A stretch of 58,584 nucleotides of DNA from Candidatus Merdivivens pullistercoris (GTDB lineage Bacteria > Bacteroidota > Bacteroidia > Bacteroidales > UBA932). Below, in pieces: positions 40,564-49,465 of this stretch. The position numbers and the translations under genes are program-made. Within the stretch, counting starts at the first letter, position 1; the number at the start of each line of letters is the position of its first letter. Below the pieces are notes generated by a model. It was given only the letters and a program-made list of their open reading frames with translations, had not been told where the DNA came from and did not search any database. The stretch lies in the NCBI GenBank assembly GCA_017694935.1, contig JADIME010000013.1:1-58584 (forward strand), read 5' to 3'.

Positions 40564-41739
40564 ATGGACGTACAGATTGATTATGGAAGACTGTTTTCAG
40601 ACGATGGGGCGGCTTTCGTGCCGTCGCCGGTGAGGGCTATTTTCAAAAATTATGATTTTTCCAGAATAATATCTTTCGCCGGAGGCTATCCTTCCCCGGA
40701 TACTTTCCGCACGGACGACATTCTCGCGGCTGCACGCGATGCATTCCGTGCATACGGGCCGGGTATCCTGCAATACGGGGCTACTGAGGGAGCAATGCAG
40801 CTGAGGCAGGCCGTTTCACGGAAGTACGGGGTTCCTGTGGACAATATACGTATAACCACTTCCTCGCAGCAGGGCATAGATCTCTGTGCGCGGATTTTCG
40901 TGAATCCCGGCGATGCCGTTTTCGTGTCGCAGCCGACATTCCTCGGCGCGATACAGTCTTTCCGTTCGTACAGGGCGAATATCATTGGAGTGAAAGACAC
41001 GGGTTTTCAGGCGGCGATAACGAAGGCGAGGGATGAAGGACTTGTCCCTAAATTCATATATGTAATTCCGGATTTTAACAATCCCACAGGGGAGACTCTT
41101 TCTTTGGAAGCCCGCCGGGAGATTATAGGTGTGGCGAGAAAAGAGTCGTTGATGATCATCGAGGACAGCCCTTACAGGGAATTGAGATTTTCCGGGGAGG
41201 ATGTGCCTTCAATGTATTCAATGGCTCCGGACTGTGTATTGCATCTCGGTTCGTTTTCAAAGATACTTGCCCCGGGGTTCAGGCTCGGCTGGGTATTCGG
41301 CCCGAGGCAGGTGCTGGCACAGCTTGTTGCCTGCAAGCAGTCGGTGGATCTGTGCCCTCCGATGCTGGACCAGTATATTGCAGCCGGACTGTTGGACGAC
41401 GGCCGTCTGCATGACAATCTCCGTAATACCGTGGAACTTTATCGGGGGAAACGGGACTTTATGCTGAGGATGCTTGAAAAATATATGCCTTCCGGTGTGA
41501 GCTGGACCCGTCCCGAAGGCGGATTGTTCATCTTCCTTGCCCTTCCTGAAGCCATAGACACCGTTGCCTTGTACGACAGGGCTTTGTCGGCCGGTGTAGC
41601 ATACGTCTCAGGGGCATTTTTCCATACGGACGGCAGCGGCAGGAACACGATGAGGCTCAATTATTCATTTATGGATAAAGACAGGATTGAAGAAGGTGTC
41701 CGGATTCTGGCCGGACTGTTCCGCGACTGTATTGTCTGA
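40564..41739 (+). CDS. PLP aminotransferase (MocR/LysN-like class I/II)
   Basis: 391 aa; FAGGYPSPDTF, YVIPDFNNPTGETLS, GSFSKILAPGFRLGW. Confidence 0.88.
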   Translation: MDVQIDYGRLFSDDGAAFVPSPVRAIFKNYDFSRIISFAGGYPSPDTFRTDDILAAARDAFRAYGPGILQYGATEGAMQLRQAVSRKYGVPVDNIRITTSSQQGIDLCARIFVNPGDAVFVSQPTFLGAIQSFRSYRANIIGVKDTGFQAAITKARDEGLVPKFIYVIPDFNNPTGETLSLEARREIIGVARKESLMIIEDSPYRELRFSGEDVPSMYSMAPDCVLHLGSFSKILAPGFRLGWVFGPRQVLAQLVACKQSVDLCPPMLDQYIAAGLLDDGRLHDNLRNTVELYRGKRDFMLRMLEKYMPSGVSWTRPEGGLFIFLALPEAIDTVALYDRALSAGVAYVSGAFFHTDGSGRNTMRLNYSFMDKDRIEEGVRILAGLFRDCIV

Positions 41740-41773
41740 TTTTCCTGATTTGTATTGTTTGGCTTGGATTGTT

Positions 41774-43834
41774 ATGGATTGGATTAACCTGAATCTCCCG
41801 ATAGAAGACCCGACCTGGATATTTCTTATAGTTTTGGCTATCATCCTGTTCGCGCCGATGCTTTTCAATAAGTTGCGGATACCTAACATCATCGGGATGA
41901 TACTTGCCGGCATACTGATAGGGGAGCATGGCTTCAACCTTCTGGCAAGGGACAGCAGTTTCGAGCTTTTCGGCAATGTAGGCCTGTACTATATCATGTT
42001 CCTTGCAGGTCTGGAGATTAACACCGCCAATCTGAAGAAAAACAGGAATAAGACACTTGTGCTCGGCCTTCTCGCCTTTCTGATACCTATCACGCTCGGT
42101 TTCATCATAAATGTTTCTTATCTGAAATACGGTATCGTCACCTCTTTGCTGCTTGCCAGCATGTGCGCTTCATATACGCTCGTGTCCTACCCGATAGTGC
42201 TGAGGCTCGGCGTGTCAAAACAGCGTAGCGTGAGCATAACAGTTGGGGCCACGGCAATTACGGATACACTGACACTAATGGTGCTTGCTGTCATAAGCGG
42301 GATATTCGGCGGCACGACCGGGGAACTGTTCTGGTTGTGGCTGATCGTTAAAGTGCTGGCAGTAGGTGCTTTCATCATCTACAGTTTCCCTCGTATAGCA
42401 CGTTGGTTCTTCCGCAAATACGATGATACCGTGGTGCAGTTCCTGTTTGTGCTTGTGCTGCTTTTCCTTGCGGCCGGACTGATGGAAGTGGCGGGGCTGG
42501 AAGGGATTCTCGGGGCCTTTCTCGCCGGGATACTGTTCAACAGGTTCATTCCGGGCATCTCCCCGTTGAAAAACCATATCGAATTTGTCGGCAATGTCCT
42601 GTTCATACCTTATTTCCTGATAGGTGTCGGGATGCTTTTGGACCTGAAAGTGATATTCGGGCACGGGAATGCGTTGAAAGTCGCTCTGATAATGATGTCG
42701 TGCGCTTTGGCCGGCAAATGGATCGCGTGTTTCCTTACCCAGAAAATATTCGGCATGAGGGATACGGAGCGCAGGCTGATGTACGGTCTGAGCACTGCAC
42801 AGGCGGCAGCCACGCTTGCCGCCGCCTTGGTAGGTTACAACATAATCATGCCTGACGGGAGCCGCCTGTTTAATGAAGACATTTTAAACGGGACTGTCCT
42901 GTTGATACTTGTCACGTGCATCGTAAGTTCAGTGATTACCGAGAGGACCGCAAAGAAAATGGCGGTAGAGAACGTCGTGGCTGATGCCGGTGCTGATGCG
43001 GACATGAGGGAAAAGATACTCATACCTATCGCCAACCCTGATACGGTGAAGGACTTGGTATGTTTTTCCATAGCGATGCGTGACAATGCGCCTTCGGGAG
43101 GAGGGGAGCTTTATGCGCTGAGTATCATCAATGATGAGGGTAACGGAGGCAGGATGAAAGTCGCGAGTGTCTCTAACCTTGACAATGCTGCAAAGGTGGC
43201 GGCCTCAGCCAATGTCGATTTGAAAAAACTCACACGTTACGATTTGAATATCGCCTCGGGAATCATCCATACTGTCAGGGAACAGGATATTACGACTGTC
43301 ATTATAGGACTGCGCCGTGACAGCGGGGTGAAGAGTCCGGTGTTGCTGAGCGATTTTGCGGTAAACCTCCTGAAAGGCATTAACTGTGAGGTGTTCGTAA
43401 TGCGGATGCTGGTGCCTGTCAATACTTTGAAAAAGATTGTGGTGGCCGTTCCTTCCAAAGCCGAGTTCGAGGCCGGTTTTGCCCGATGGACTATGCATCT
43501 GTGCAGGATCGGACTGTCATTGGAAAGGAAGCTGCATTTTTACTGTATTTCAGAAACTGCCGAAGCTTTGGAGCAGCTGATTTCGGAAAAATATCCGGGT
43601 GTAGAATGCGATTTTTCAGCATTGCCGGAGGAAGATGGGCTTCATTCGCTTTCAGGGCAAGTAGACGGGGACAGCCTTATGGTTGTGGTAAGTTCTCGCT
43701 TCGGTTCGATTTCATACGACAGTTCGCATGAAAGGCTGCCCCGTCTGTTGGGTAAGGATTTCTCGCATACGAGCCTTGTGATACTTTATCCGGAAAAATT
43801 CGATGATTCCGCGCATAGTCTGATGCTGTCATAA
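41774..43834 (+). CDS. CPA-type cation:proton antiporter with C-terminal USP-like cytoplasmic region
   Basis: 686 aa; multiple TM helices, NIIGMILAGILIGEHGFNLL, GLEGILGAFLAGILFNRFIP. Confidence 0.85.
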   Translation: MDWINLNLPIEDPTWIFLIVLAIILFAPMLFNKLRIPNIIGMILAGILIGEHGFNLLARDSSFELFGNVGLYYIMFLAGLEINTANLKKNRNKTLVLGLLAFLIPITLGFIINVSYLKYGIVTSLLLASMCASYTLVSYPIVLRLGVSKQRSVSITVGATAITDTLTLMVLAVISGIFGGTTGELFWLWLIVKVLAVGAFIIYSFPRIARWFFRKYDDTVVQFLFVLVLLFLAAGLMEVAGLEGILGAFLAGILFNRFIPGISPLKNHIEFVGNVLFIPYFLIGVGMLLDLKVIFGHGNALKVALIMMSCALAGKWIACFLTQKIFGMRDTERRLMYGLSTAQAAATLAAALVGYNIIMPDGSRLFNEDILNGTVLLILVTCIVSSVITERTAKKMAVENVVADAGADADMREKILIPIANPDTVKDLVCFSIAMRDNAPSGGGELYALSIINDEGNGGRMKVASVSNLDNAAKVAASANVDLKKLTRYDLNIASGIIHTVREQDITTVIIGLRRDSGVKSPVLLSDFAVNLLKGINCEVFVMRMLVPVNTLKKIVVAVPSKAEFEAGFARWTMHLCRIGLSLERKLHFYCISETAEALEQLISEKYPGVECDFSALPEEDGLHSLSGQVDGDSLMVVVSSRFGSISYDSSHERLPRLLGKDFSHTSLVILYPEKFDDSAHSLMLS

Positions 43835-43910
43835 GGTGCCCGGCATGCTTGCTGTCCTTTAAAAAAATCCGGACAGCTTCTAATAAAATACCGTGGGTCA
43901 TATAAGAAGT

Positions 43911-43950
43911 GTGCCAAAATGCAGATTCTGTCAAATACACATTTTGGCAC
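43911..43950. terminator. Terminator between antiporter and hydrolase genes
   Basis: GTGCCAAAATG/CATTTTGGCAC, followed by TTCTTTATCTT. Confidence 0.65.
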
Positions 43951-43986
43951 TTCTTTATCTTATTCTTTTAAAGCGGCTTCTTGGTC

Positions 43987-44538
43987 TTATAGAGCCGCTA
44001 TGATTTCTTCGTTACTGTATGCTTCCGCTCCGTAACATGTCTTCAGGTATGCAAGTCCCGATTTGTAGTCTTCTTCAGTGAAGGAGTCTGTCGCTTCTTT
44101 GGCCACTACAACATCGTATCCGAGGCAGAAAGCGTCGGCTGATGTGTGTCTTACGCACATGTGGGTGTGCAGGCCTGTCATGATAACAGTCTTTACGCCG
44201 AGTTCCCTGAGCAGTATGTCTAAGTCTGTCTGGAAAAATCCGCTGTAACGGCGTTTCGGAACTATGTAGTCTTTGTCTGTGGCTTTCAGTTCAGGGATTA
44301 TTTCCGCCCCTTTGGTGCCTGCTATCGCATGGTCGCCCCAGATTGTAAGTTCGCGGTCTATGCCGGCCACATGGGCGTCGTTGCAGAAGATTACGGGTAC
44401 GTTTGCCTTGCGAGCGGCATCGAGCAGGGCTGCTGTGGCAGGGACTATGGCTTTGGCGCGGTCGCAGGTGAGTGCGCCGGTAACGAAGTCATTGAGCATG
44501 TCAACGACAAGGATTGCTGGTTTTTGTAATTTTTCCAT
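43987..44538 (-). CDS. Isochorismatase-family cysteine hydrolase
   Basis: 183 aa; VVDMLNDFVTGAL, VIMTGLHTHMCVRHTSADA. Confidence 0.9.
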   Translation of the reverse strand: MEKLQKPAILVVDMLNDFVTGALTCDRAKAIVPATAALLDAARKANVPVIFCNDAHVAGIDRELTIWGDHAIAGTKGAEIIPELKATDKDYIVPKRRYSGFFQTDLDILLRELGVKTVIMTGLHTHMCVRHTSADAFCLGYDVVVAKEATDSFTEEDYKSGLAYLKTCYGAEAYSNEEIIAAL

Positions 44539-44563
44539 TTTATTTTAAACTTTGTTTATTATT

Positions 44564-44620
44564 CACGCTGCGCCTCGGCATAGTACAATCTTGCTTGTCC
44601 TCTGCTCTCGGCTTGCAGTT
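44564..44620. repeat. Candidate Bacteroidales dispersed intergenic repeat
   Basis: CACGCTGCGCCTCGGCATAGTACAATCTTGCTTGTCCTCTGCTCTCGGCTTGCAG; GC-rich, noncoding island, recalled as a recurrent motif in related genomes (unverified). Confidence 0.4.
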
Positions 44621-44666
44621 CATTTTAAAATTTGCGCTAAGATAGGAAGTATTTTTTAAACAGCTT

Positions 44667-45188
44667 CTAAACAGCTTTTAACAATTTCTCATATATTTCC
44701 GCATCTTCCCGGGTGAAACAGCATATGATTACGTCGCCCTTGTAAGAGCCGCTGCCAAGATGCTTGAATATCGTTTTAAGGGCTATTTGGGCGGCCTGCT
44801 GTTTGGGATAATGGTAAACTCCGGTGCTTATGCATGGAAACGCAATGCTTTTCAGAGAGTTGTCTTCGGCAATCTTCATGGCGGTATCGTAACATGAGGC
44901 AAGAAGATCGGGTTCGCCGTGGTTTCCTCCGCGCCACACCGGACCGACGGTGTGTATGACTTTCCTGCAAGGCAGGTTGTAGGCCGAGGTGATCCGGCTT
45001 TCGCCTGTCGGACAACCTCCAACGGTGCGGCACTCTTCAAGCAGTCCCGGACCTGCCGCCCTGTGTATCGCTCCGTCCACGCCTCCTCCGCCGAGCAGGG
45101 TGTTGTTGGCGGCATTGACGATTGCATCGACATGCAGTATGGTGATGTCTCCGACAGTTATCCGTATTGAATTTTCCTTGACTTTCAT
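44667..45188 (-). CDS. Macro domain protein (ADP-ribose hydrolase-like)
   Basis: 173 aa; VDAIVNAANNTLLGGGGVDGAIHRAAG, HTVGPVW, AFPCISTGVYHYP. Confidence 0.94.
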   Translation of the reverse strand: MKVKENSIRITVGDITILHVDAIVNAANNTLLGGGGVDGAIHRAAGPGLLEECRTVGGCPTGESRITSAYNLPCRKVIHTVGPVWRGGNHGEPDLLASCYDTAMKIAEDNSLKSIAFPCISTGVYHYPKQQAAQIALKTIFKHLGSGSYKGDVIICCFTREDAEIYEKLLKAV

Positions 45189-45299
45189 AAAAAACCATGT
45201 ATTTTTTACAAAAATGCTAAAAATTTTATAGTTTTTTCGGAGTTTTGTTGTCTAATTACATGAAAACAGTTTTAAAAGCGCTTTTAACTTTTGCGGAAG

Positions 45300-45776
45300 A
45301 TGGATAGGAAGGAACAGGAATTTACAGGATTGGTCGAGAAGTACAAGACGGTCATCTATGTGGTGTGTTACATGTTCTCGGACTGCCGTGAGGAGGTGGA
45401 AGACCTTTTTCAGGATGTGCTGATAAGGCTTTGGAAAGGCTATGATAAGTTCAGTGGCGAGGCTGATGTCAAGACATGGATTTACCGCGTGAGCCTGAAT
45501 TGCTGTATCAATCATCGGAAGAAAAACAGGCATTCCGGCACTCATGTCCCTTTGAGTGTGGATTCGGACTTTTTCGATGACATCGACGACAGGGCGTTGC
45601 AGGTCAGGCGGCTCTACGGGCGTATCAATCGTCTCGGGCTGATAGACAGGGGGATAATCCTGCTTTGGCTTGAAGGCCTGACATACGAGGAAATCGGCCG
45701 GATCATAGGCATTTCGGTAAAGAATGTTTCGTTCCAGCTTCACAGGATTAAGGAAGAATTGAAAAAACAGGATTGA
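45300..45776 (+). CDS. Sigma-70 family (ECF) RNA polymerase sigma factor
   Basis: 158 aa; DLFQDVLIRLWKGYDKF, KTWIYRVSLN, LTYEEIGRIIGISVKNVSFQLHRIKEEL. Confidence 0.93.
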   Translation: MDRKEQEFTGLVEKYKTVIYVVCYMFSDCREEVEDLFQDVLIRLWKGYDKFSGEADVKTWIYRVSLNCCINHRKKNRHSGTHVPLSVDSDFFDDIDDRALQVRRLYGRINRLGLIDRGIILLWLEGLTYEEIGRIIGISVKNVSFQLHRIKEELKKQD

Positions 45777-45809
45777 ATTGAAAATCGGAATTTACAGGAG
45801 GTAGGAATC

Positions 45810-46415
45810 ATGGTTGCTAATGGCGATATGAAACAGGTATTGGACGAATTAGAGCAGATGCGCGACGAATATGCCAATCTGAAGGAAGAGCTTGACCGGC
45901 AGAAGATTATCAATGGAAAACTGATGGAAAACACTTTCCGGAAGAATATAGATGTGTTGGATAGCAACAAGAAAACAGGCATCGCCGTTTGTGTCGTGAT
46001 GGCGTTGTTCCTTACAGTGTTTGCAATTTTCATGGGGACATTTACGCTGCCCGTGGCGGCCGGAGTGGCATTGTGCCTGATCATCATGGCGGGATATATC
46101 GTGCTTTACCGCCGGATGGATTTCAAGGACGGTATTGATGATGTCAGGACTACTGCGCTGAAAGTTAGTAGGTTCAGAAAAAATTACATAAAGTTTCAAC
46201 TCACATCATATGCTTGGGTGCTTGGTTTCATCATCATTTCGGCTTCGTTTATTTTCAAAGGATTCCTTACCACGGCCAAGAGCCTGACGGCTATTGCGCT
46301 TATCATAGTCATCTTCATCGCCTGTGCCTGCGCACAGTATTTTACCGACAGGAAAGTGCTGAAGGCCTGCGATGAAATCATAGACAGGTTGGAGGAAGGG
46401 GACAATCTGTCTTAA
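45810..46415 (+). CDS. Coiled-coil membrane protein, sigma-factor partner
   Basis: 201 aa; N-terminal ELEQMRDEYANLKEELDRQKIINGKLMENTF then about four TM helices; directly downstream of the sigma gene. Confidence 0.65.
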   Translation: MVANGDMKQVLDELEQMRDEYANLKEELDRQKIINGKLMENTFRKNIDVLDSNKKTGIAVCVVMALFLTVFAIFMGTFTLPVAAGVALCLIIMAGYIVLYRRMDFKDGIDDVRTTALKVSRFRKNYIKFQLTSYAWVLGFIIISASFIFKGFLTTAKSLTAIALIIVIFIACACAQYFTDRKVLKACDEIIDRLEEGDNLS

Positions 46416-46435
46416 AATAGTTTCGAGGCGTGCCT

Positions 46436-47494
46436 TCAGAGCGTTTTTTCCATCCGGTAATTGGTCAGATGCAGTCTGTTGGCCTTGGCTTTCTGTTCTT
46501 TTGTCATTGTGTATCCGCGTTTTTCGAAAAACGGTCTTGCAGTGATGCTGACATCCGAGGTCATCTGCCTTGCACCGTATGTTATGGCCGTCTTTTCGGC
46601 TTCAGAAAGCAGCAAAGTCCCGATGCCCTTGCTTTGCCAGTCTTTGTGGACGAACAGCGAGTGCAGGTATCCGTCGCGGCTTACCGCTGAAAAACCGATG
46701 ATGCCGCCTTTGCAATCCGTTGCGGCTATGAAATGCAGATGCGAGAACAATTCTTCCCAATGTCCGGGAATGTCGCCGCATGAAGCCCAGTCTGCGACTT
46801 CGGCGGCATAGTCTTGCACATTGACAGTCAGCACGGTCGATTTGAACAAGGAGTTTAATTCCTGAATGTCTTTTAACTCTGCCCGGCGCGTCCGGATGTC
46901 TTCTGCCAGATGTCCTTTTTTGATCTGCGGCCTGATGAAGTTGTCGAGGGAGTAGTCCCATAGTGGTTTGGAGCCTTCGGCGGAACGGGAGTTGCGTTTG
47001 AGCACCTGACTGAAAGTGCGGCCTTCTTTAGCCCATGACAGGCCGTCGGTGGCCGCCTGGAGCATGAGTGGCTGGAAGTTATCGAGAGAGTGTGCGAACC
47101 GGGCTTCAGGGGTTTCCCATGCCTCGAATTCGTCCCAGAGGGAACGGAATTTTATGGCCAAGTCTTCTGGAAGTGCTGAAAAAAGTTTTTCGGCGGCGGC
47201 GTTTTCCCTCTCTTTCTGGGTCTTGAGCCCTTCGGTGTCATATGCGAAGGTGTCCCCGGCGTAAACCTCCACCAAATCGTGAATCAGAACGATGCTTACG
47301 ACCTTCAGCAGGTCTATCGGCTCGTTCGAGTATTCGGAAAGCAGCAGGGCCATTACGGCCATGTGCCAGGCATGTTCGGCATCGTTTTCAAGCCGCTTGC
47401 CGTCAGTCAGGTATGTGCGGCGCTGGATGAATTTTTCTTTGTCTATGAGGCGGCAGAAATCGACTATCCGCCCGAGTCTTTCGTTGTCTGTCAT
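46436..47494 (-). CDS. HD-domain nucleotidase-like / GNAT acetyltransferase fusion
   Basis: 352 aa; ENDAEHAWHMAVMALLL..IHDLVEVYAGD (HD), then LHSLFVHKDWQSKGIGTLLLSEAEK (GNAT). Confidence 0.88.
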   Translation of the reverse strand: MTDNERLGRIVDFCRLIDKEKFIQRRTYLTDGKRLENDAEHAWHMAVMALLLSEYSNEPIDLLKVVSIVLIHDLVEVYAGDTFAYDTEGLKTQKERENAAAEKLFSALPEDLAIKFRSLWDEFEAWETPEARFAHSLDNFQPLMLQAATDGLSWAKEGRTFSQVLKRNSRSAEGSKPLWDYSLDNFIRPQIKKGHLAEDIRTRRAELKDIQELNSLFKSTVLTVNVQDYAAEVADWASCGDIPGHWEELFSHLHFIAATDCKGGIIGFSAVSRDGYLHSLFVHKDWQSKGIGTLLLSEAEKTAITYGARQMTSDVSITARPFFEKRGYTMTKEQKAKANRLHLTNYRMEKTL

Positions 47495-47596
47495 TGTTTA
47501 AAATTTCATGTGCTAAGGCAAAGTTATCCATATTTTCAAAACATCGGTTGAGAATACGATGTATTTTTGTCCCCGGAAAATATAACTGTTTCAATC

Positions 47597-48664
47597 ATGG
47601 GAAAATTAAGGATTGCCGCGTTAGTGTGCCTTTGTTGCATGGCTTGCAGTTGCACCGACAACGGAGACCGTATCGAATTTACTGTCCTGCAATGGAATAT
47701 ATGGCAGGAAGGGACAATGGTGCCGGGAGGGTATGAGGCCATAGTCGATGAGATTGCGAGGTTGCAGCCTGATTTCGTGACTTTCAGCGAGGTGAGGAAC
47801 TATGACGGGACAAGGTTCTGTGACAGGATTGTCCGGTCGTTAGGGGAGAGGGGACTGGTTTATTATTCGTTTTACAGTTATGATTCAGGGCTTTTAAGCC
47901 GGCATCCGATAACGGATTCGGCGACTGTGTTTCCAGAGAACGGCGACCATGGCAGCATCTATAAGATGGTGTCTTCGATAGGAGGGTGCAGGATAGCGGT
48001 TTATACGGCCCATTTGGACTATCTCAATGATGCGTATTACAATGTAAGGGGGTACGACGGTTCGACATGGGAAGAAATCCCTGTCCCGTCTTCGGTGGCG
48101 GAAATCCTGACGGTGAACGATGCTTCACAGCGCGATGATGCGATAAAATGTTTTATCGCGGATGCACGGCAGGAGATTAGTGAAGGCGCGGTTGTGATTC
48201 TCGGCGGGGATTTTAATGAGCCTTCGCACCTTGACTGGATCCGTGAGACCAAGGACATGTATGACCACAATGGTTTCATAGTGCCGTGGACTGTCACGCT
48301 GATGCTGGACAATGCCGGTTTTACGGATGCGTACAGGGAGATGAATCCGTCCGTTACGGATTGCCCGGGCTTTACTTTTCCTGCAGACAACCCTCTCGTT
48401 CCGGTGGAAAGGCTGACCTGGACACCCGAGGCGGATGAACGTGAAAGAATCGACTATGTTTTCTATTATCCCTGCAAAGGGCTCGATTTGACGGACGTTG
48501 CCGTTTTCGGCCCGAAGGGAAGCATCTGCAAATCACAGAGGGTGACAGAGGTTTCCGATGACAGGTTCATCGAACCGCTCGGGGTGTGTGGTGATTTTGA
48601 ATATATTGACAATCGGTCGTATAATAAAATTTGCCACGAATCAGGTACGCTTCCCGCTTCATGA
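47597..48664 (+). CDS. Endonuclease/exonuclease/phosphatase family lipoprotein
   Basis: 355 aa; MACSC lipobox, VLQWNIWQEG, GGDFNEPSHLDW, RIDYVFYY. Confidence 0.88.
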   Translation: MGKLRIAALVCLCCMACSCTDNGDRIEFTVLQWNIWQEGTMVPGGYEAIVDEIARLQPDFVTFSEVRNYDGTRFCDRIVRSLGERGLVYYSFYSYDSGLLSRHPITDSATVFPENGDHGSIYKMVSSIGGCRIAVYTAHLDYLNDAYYNVRGYDGSTWEEIPVPSSVAEILTVNDASQRDDAIKCFIADARQEISEGAVVILGGDFNEPSHLDWIRETKDMYDHNGFIVPWTVTLMLDNAGFTDAYREMNPSVTDCPGFTFPADNPLVPVERLTWTPEADERERIDYVFYYPCKGLDLTDVAVFGPKGSICKSQRVTEVSDDRFIEPLGVCGDFEYIDNRSYNKICHESGTLPAS

Positions 48665-48727
48665 CAGTTGCAATATGGTTTGTCTGGCTTGTGTGCGGTT
48701 TCATCTATGAACGCAAGCAGACGGCCA

Positions 48728-49465
48728 TTACAGCCGTGTTCTTAACTTTTCCCATGCCTTGCCGTTGAACAGGGCGGTATGCGGAAGGGTTTCAAGCATT
48801 TGGGGCAGGCGGCACGAGGGGATTGTGAATGCGAGCAACCCCGAAGACACAAGGTAGCGTGCCGAAAGGTCCGTCATGCCGAGGAAGCACCTGTATCCGT
48901 CGGGAAGGCGGTTTTCCGCTATGGCAAAAGTGATGGTTGAAGCGCAGCCGGAGCCGAATTTTACTGTAACGGTATCCGCTTCGTTCCTGTCATAAAACGC
49001 CCATGCAGCAAGTCCGGATACGATGTCGGGCGTGGCGAAGAATATGAGGCCTTCGGTGCCGTCCCAACTGTCCAGATGGTCTATGCGCATGAAATTGAGG
49101 TATGGTTTTGCTGCCGGGACGATTCCGAGGCCTGCTACATAGTCTTTGACAAGTGCCGGGGTTTGTTTGTAGCACTCGGTCTCGGATACGAATGTGGCGG
49201 TGCGTTCTGTCATTTCGCCACGGCCGAGATAGGTGCGCCCTCCCATGCAGTTGATGAAATCCCCTTCGAGGGTGATGTCCCTGCCGTCGAGCACCATCTT
49301 ATAGGCCCCGACAATGCAGCGGATGCCGTGTTTTACTTTCGCGCGCGGTGAGTCGCTGAATCCGAAGGCAATCGGAAGAAGCGCATTTTCCCCGAATGCG
49401 GTGCGGTATGATGTGATGAATTGAGTAGGTGTCATGGGTAGTCGAATATATGGTTTGTCATTCAT
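48728..49465 (-). CDS. DUF169 domain-containing protein
   Basis: 245 aa; LPIAFGFSDSP.., GSGCASTITFAIAENRLPDGYRCFLG; start overlaps AbiH stop by 8 nt. Confidence 0.8.
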   Translation of the reverse strand: MNDKPYIRLPMTPTQFITSYRTAFGENALLPIAFGFSDSPRAKVKHGIRCIVGAYKMVLDGRDITLEGDFINCMGGRTYLGRGEMTERTATFVSETECYKQTPALVKDYVAGLGIVPAAKPYLNFMRIDHLDSWDGTEGLIFFATPDIVSGLAAWAFYDRNEADTVTVKFGSGCASTITFAIAENRLPDGYRCFLGMTDLSARYLVSSGLLAFTIPSCRLPQMLETLPHTALFNGKAWEKLRTRL

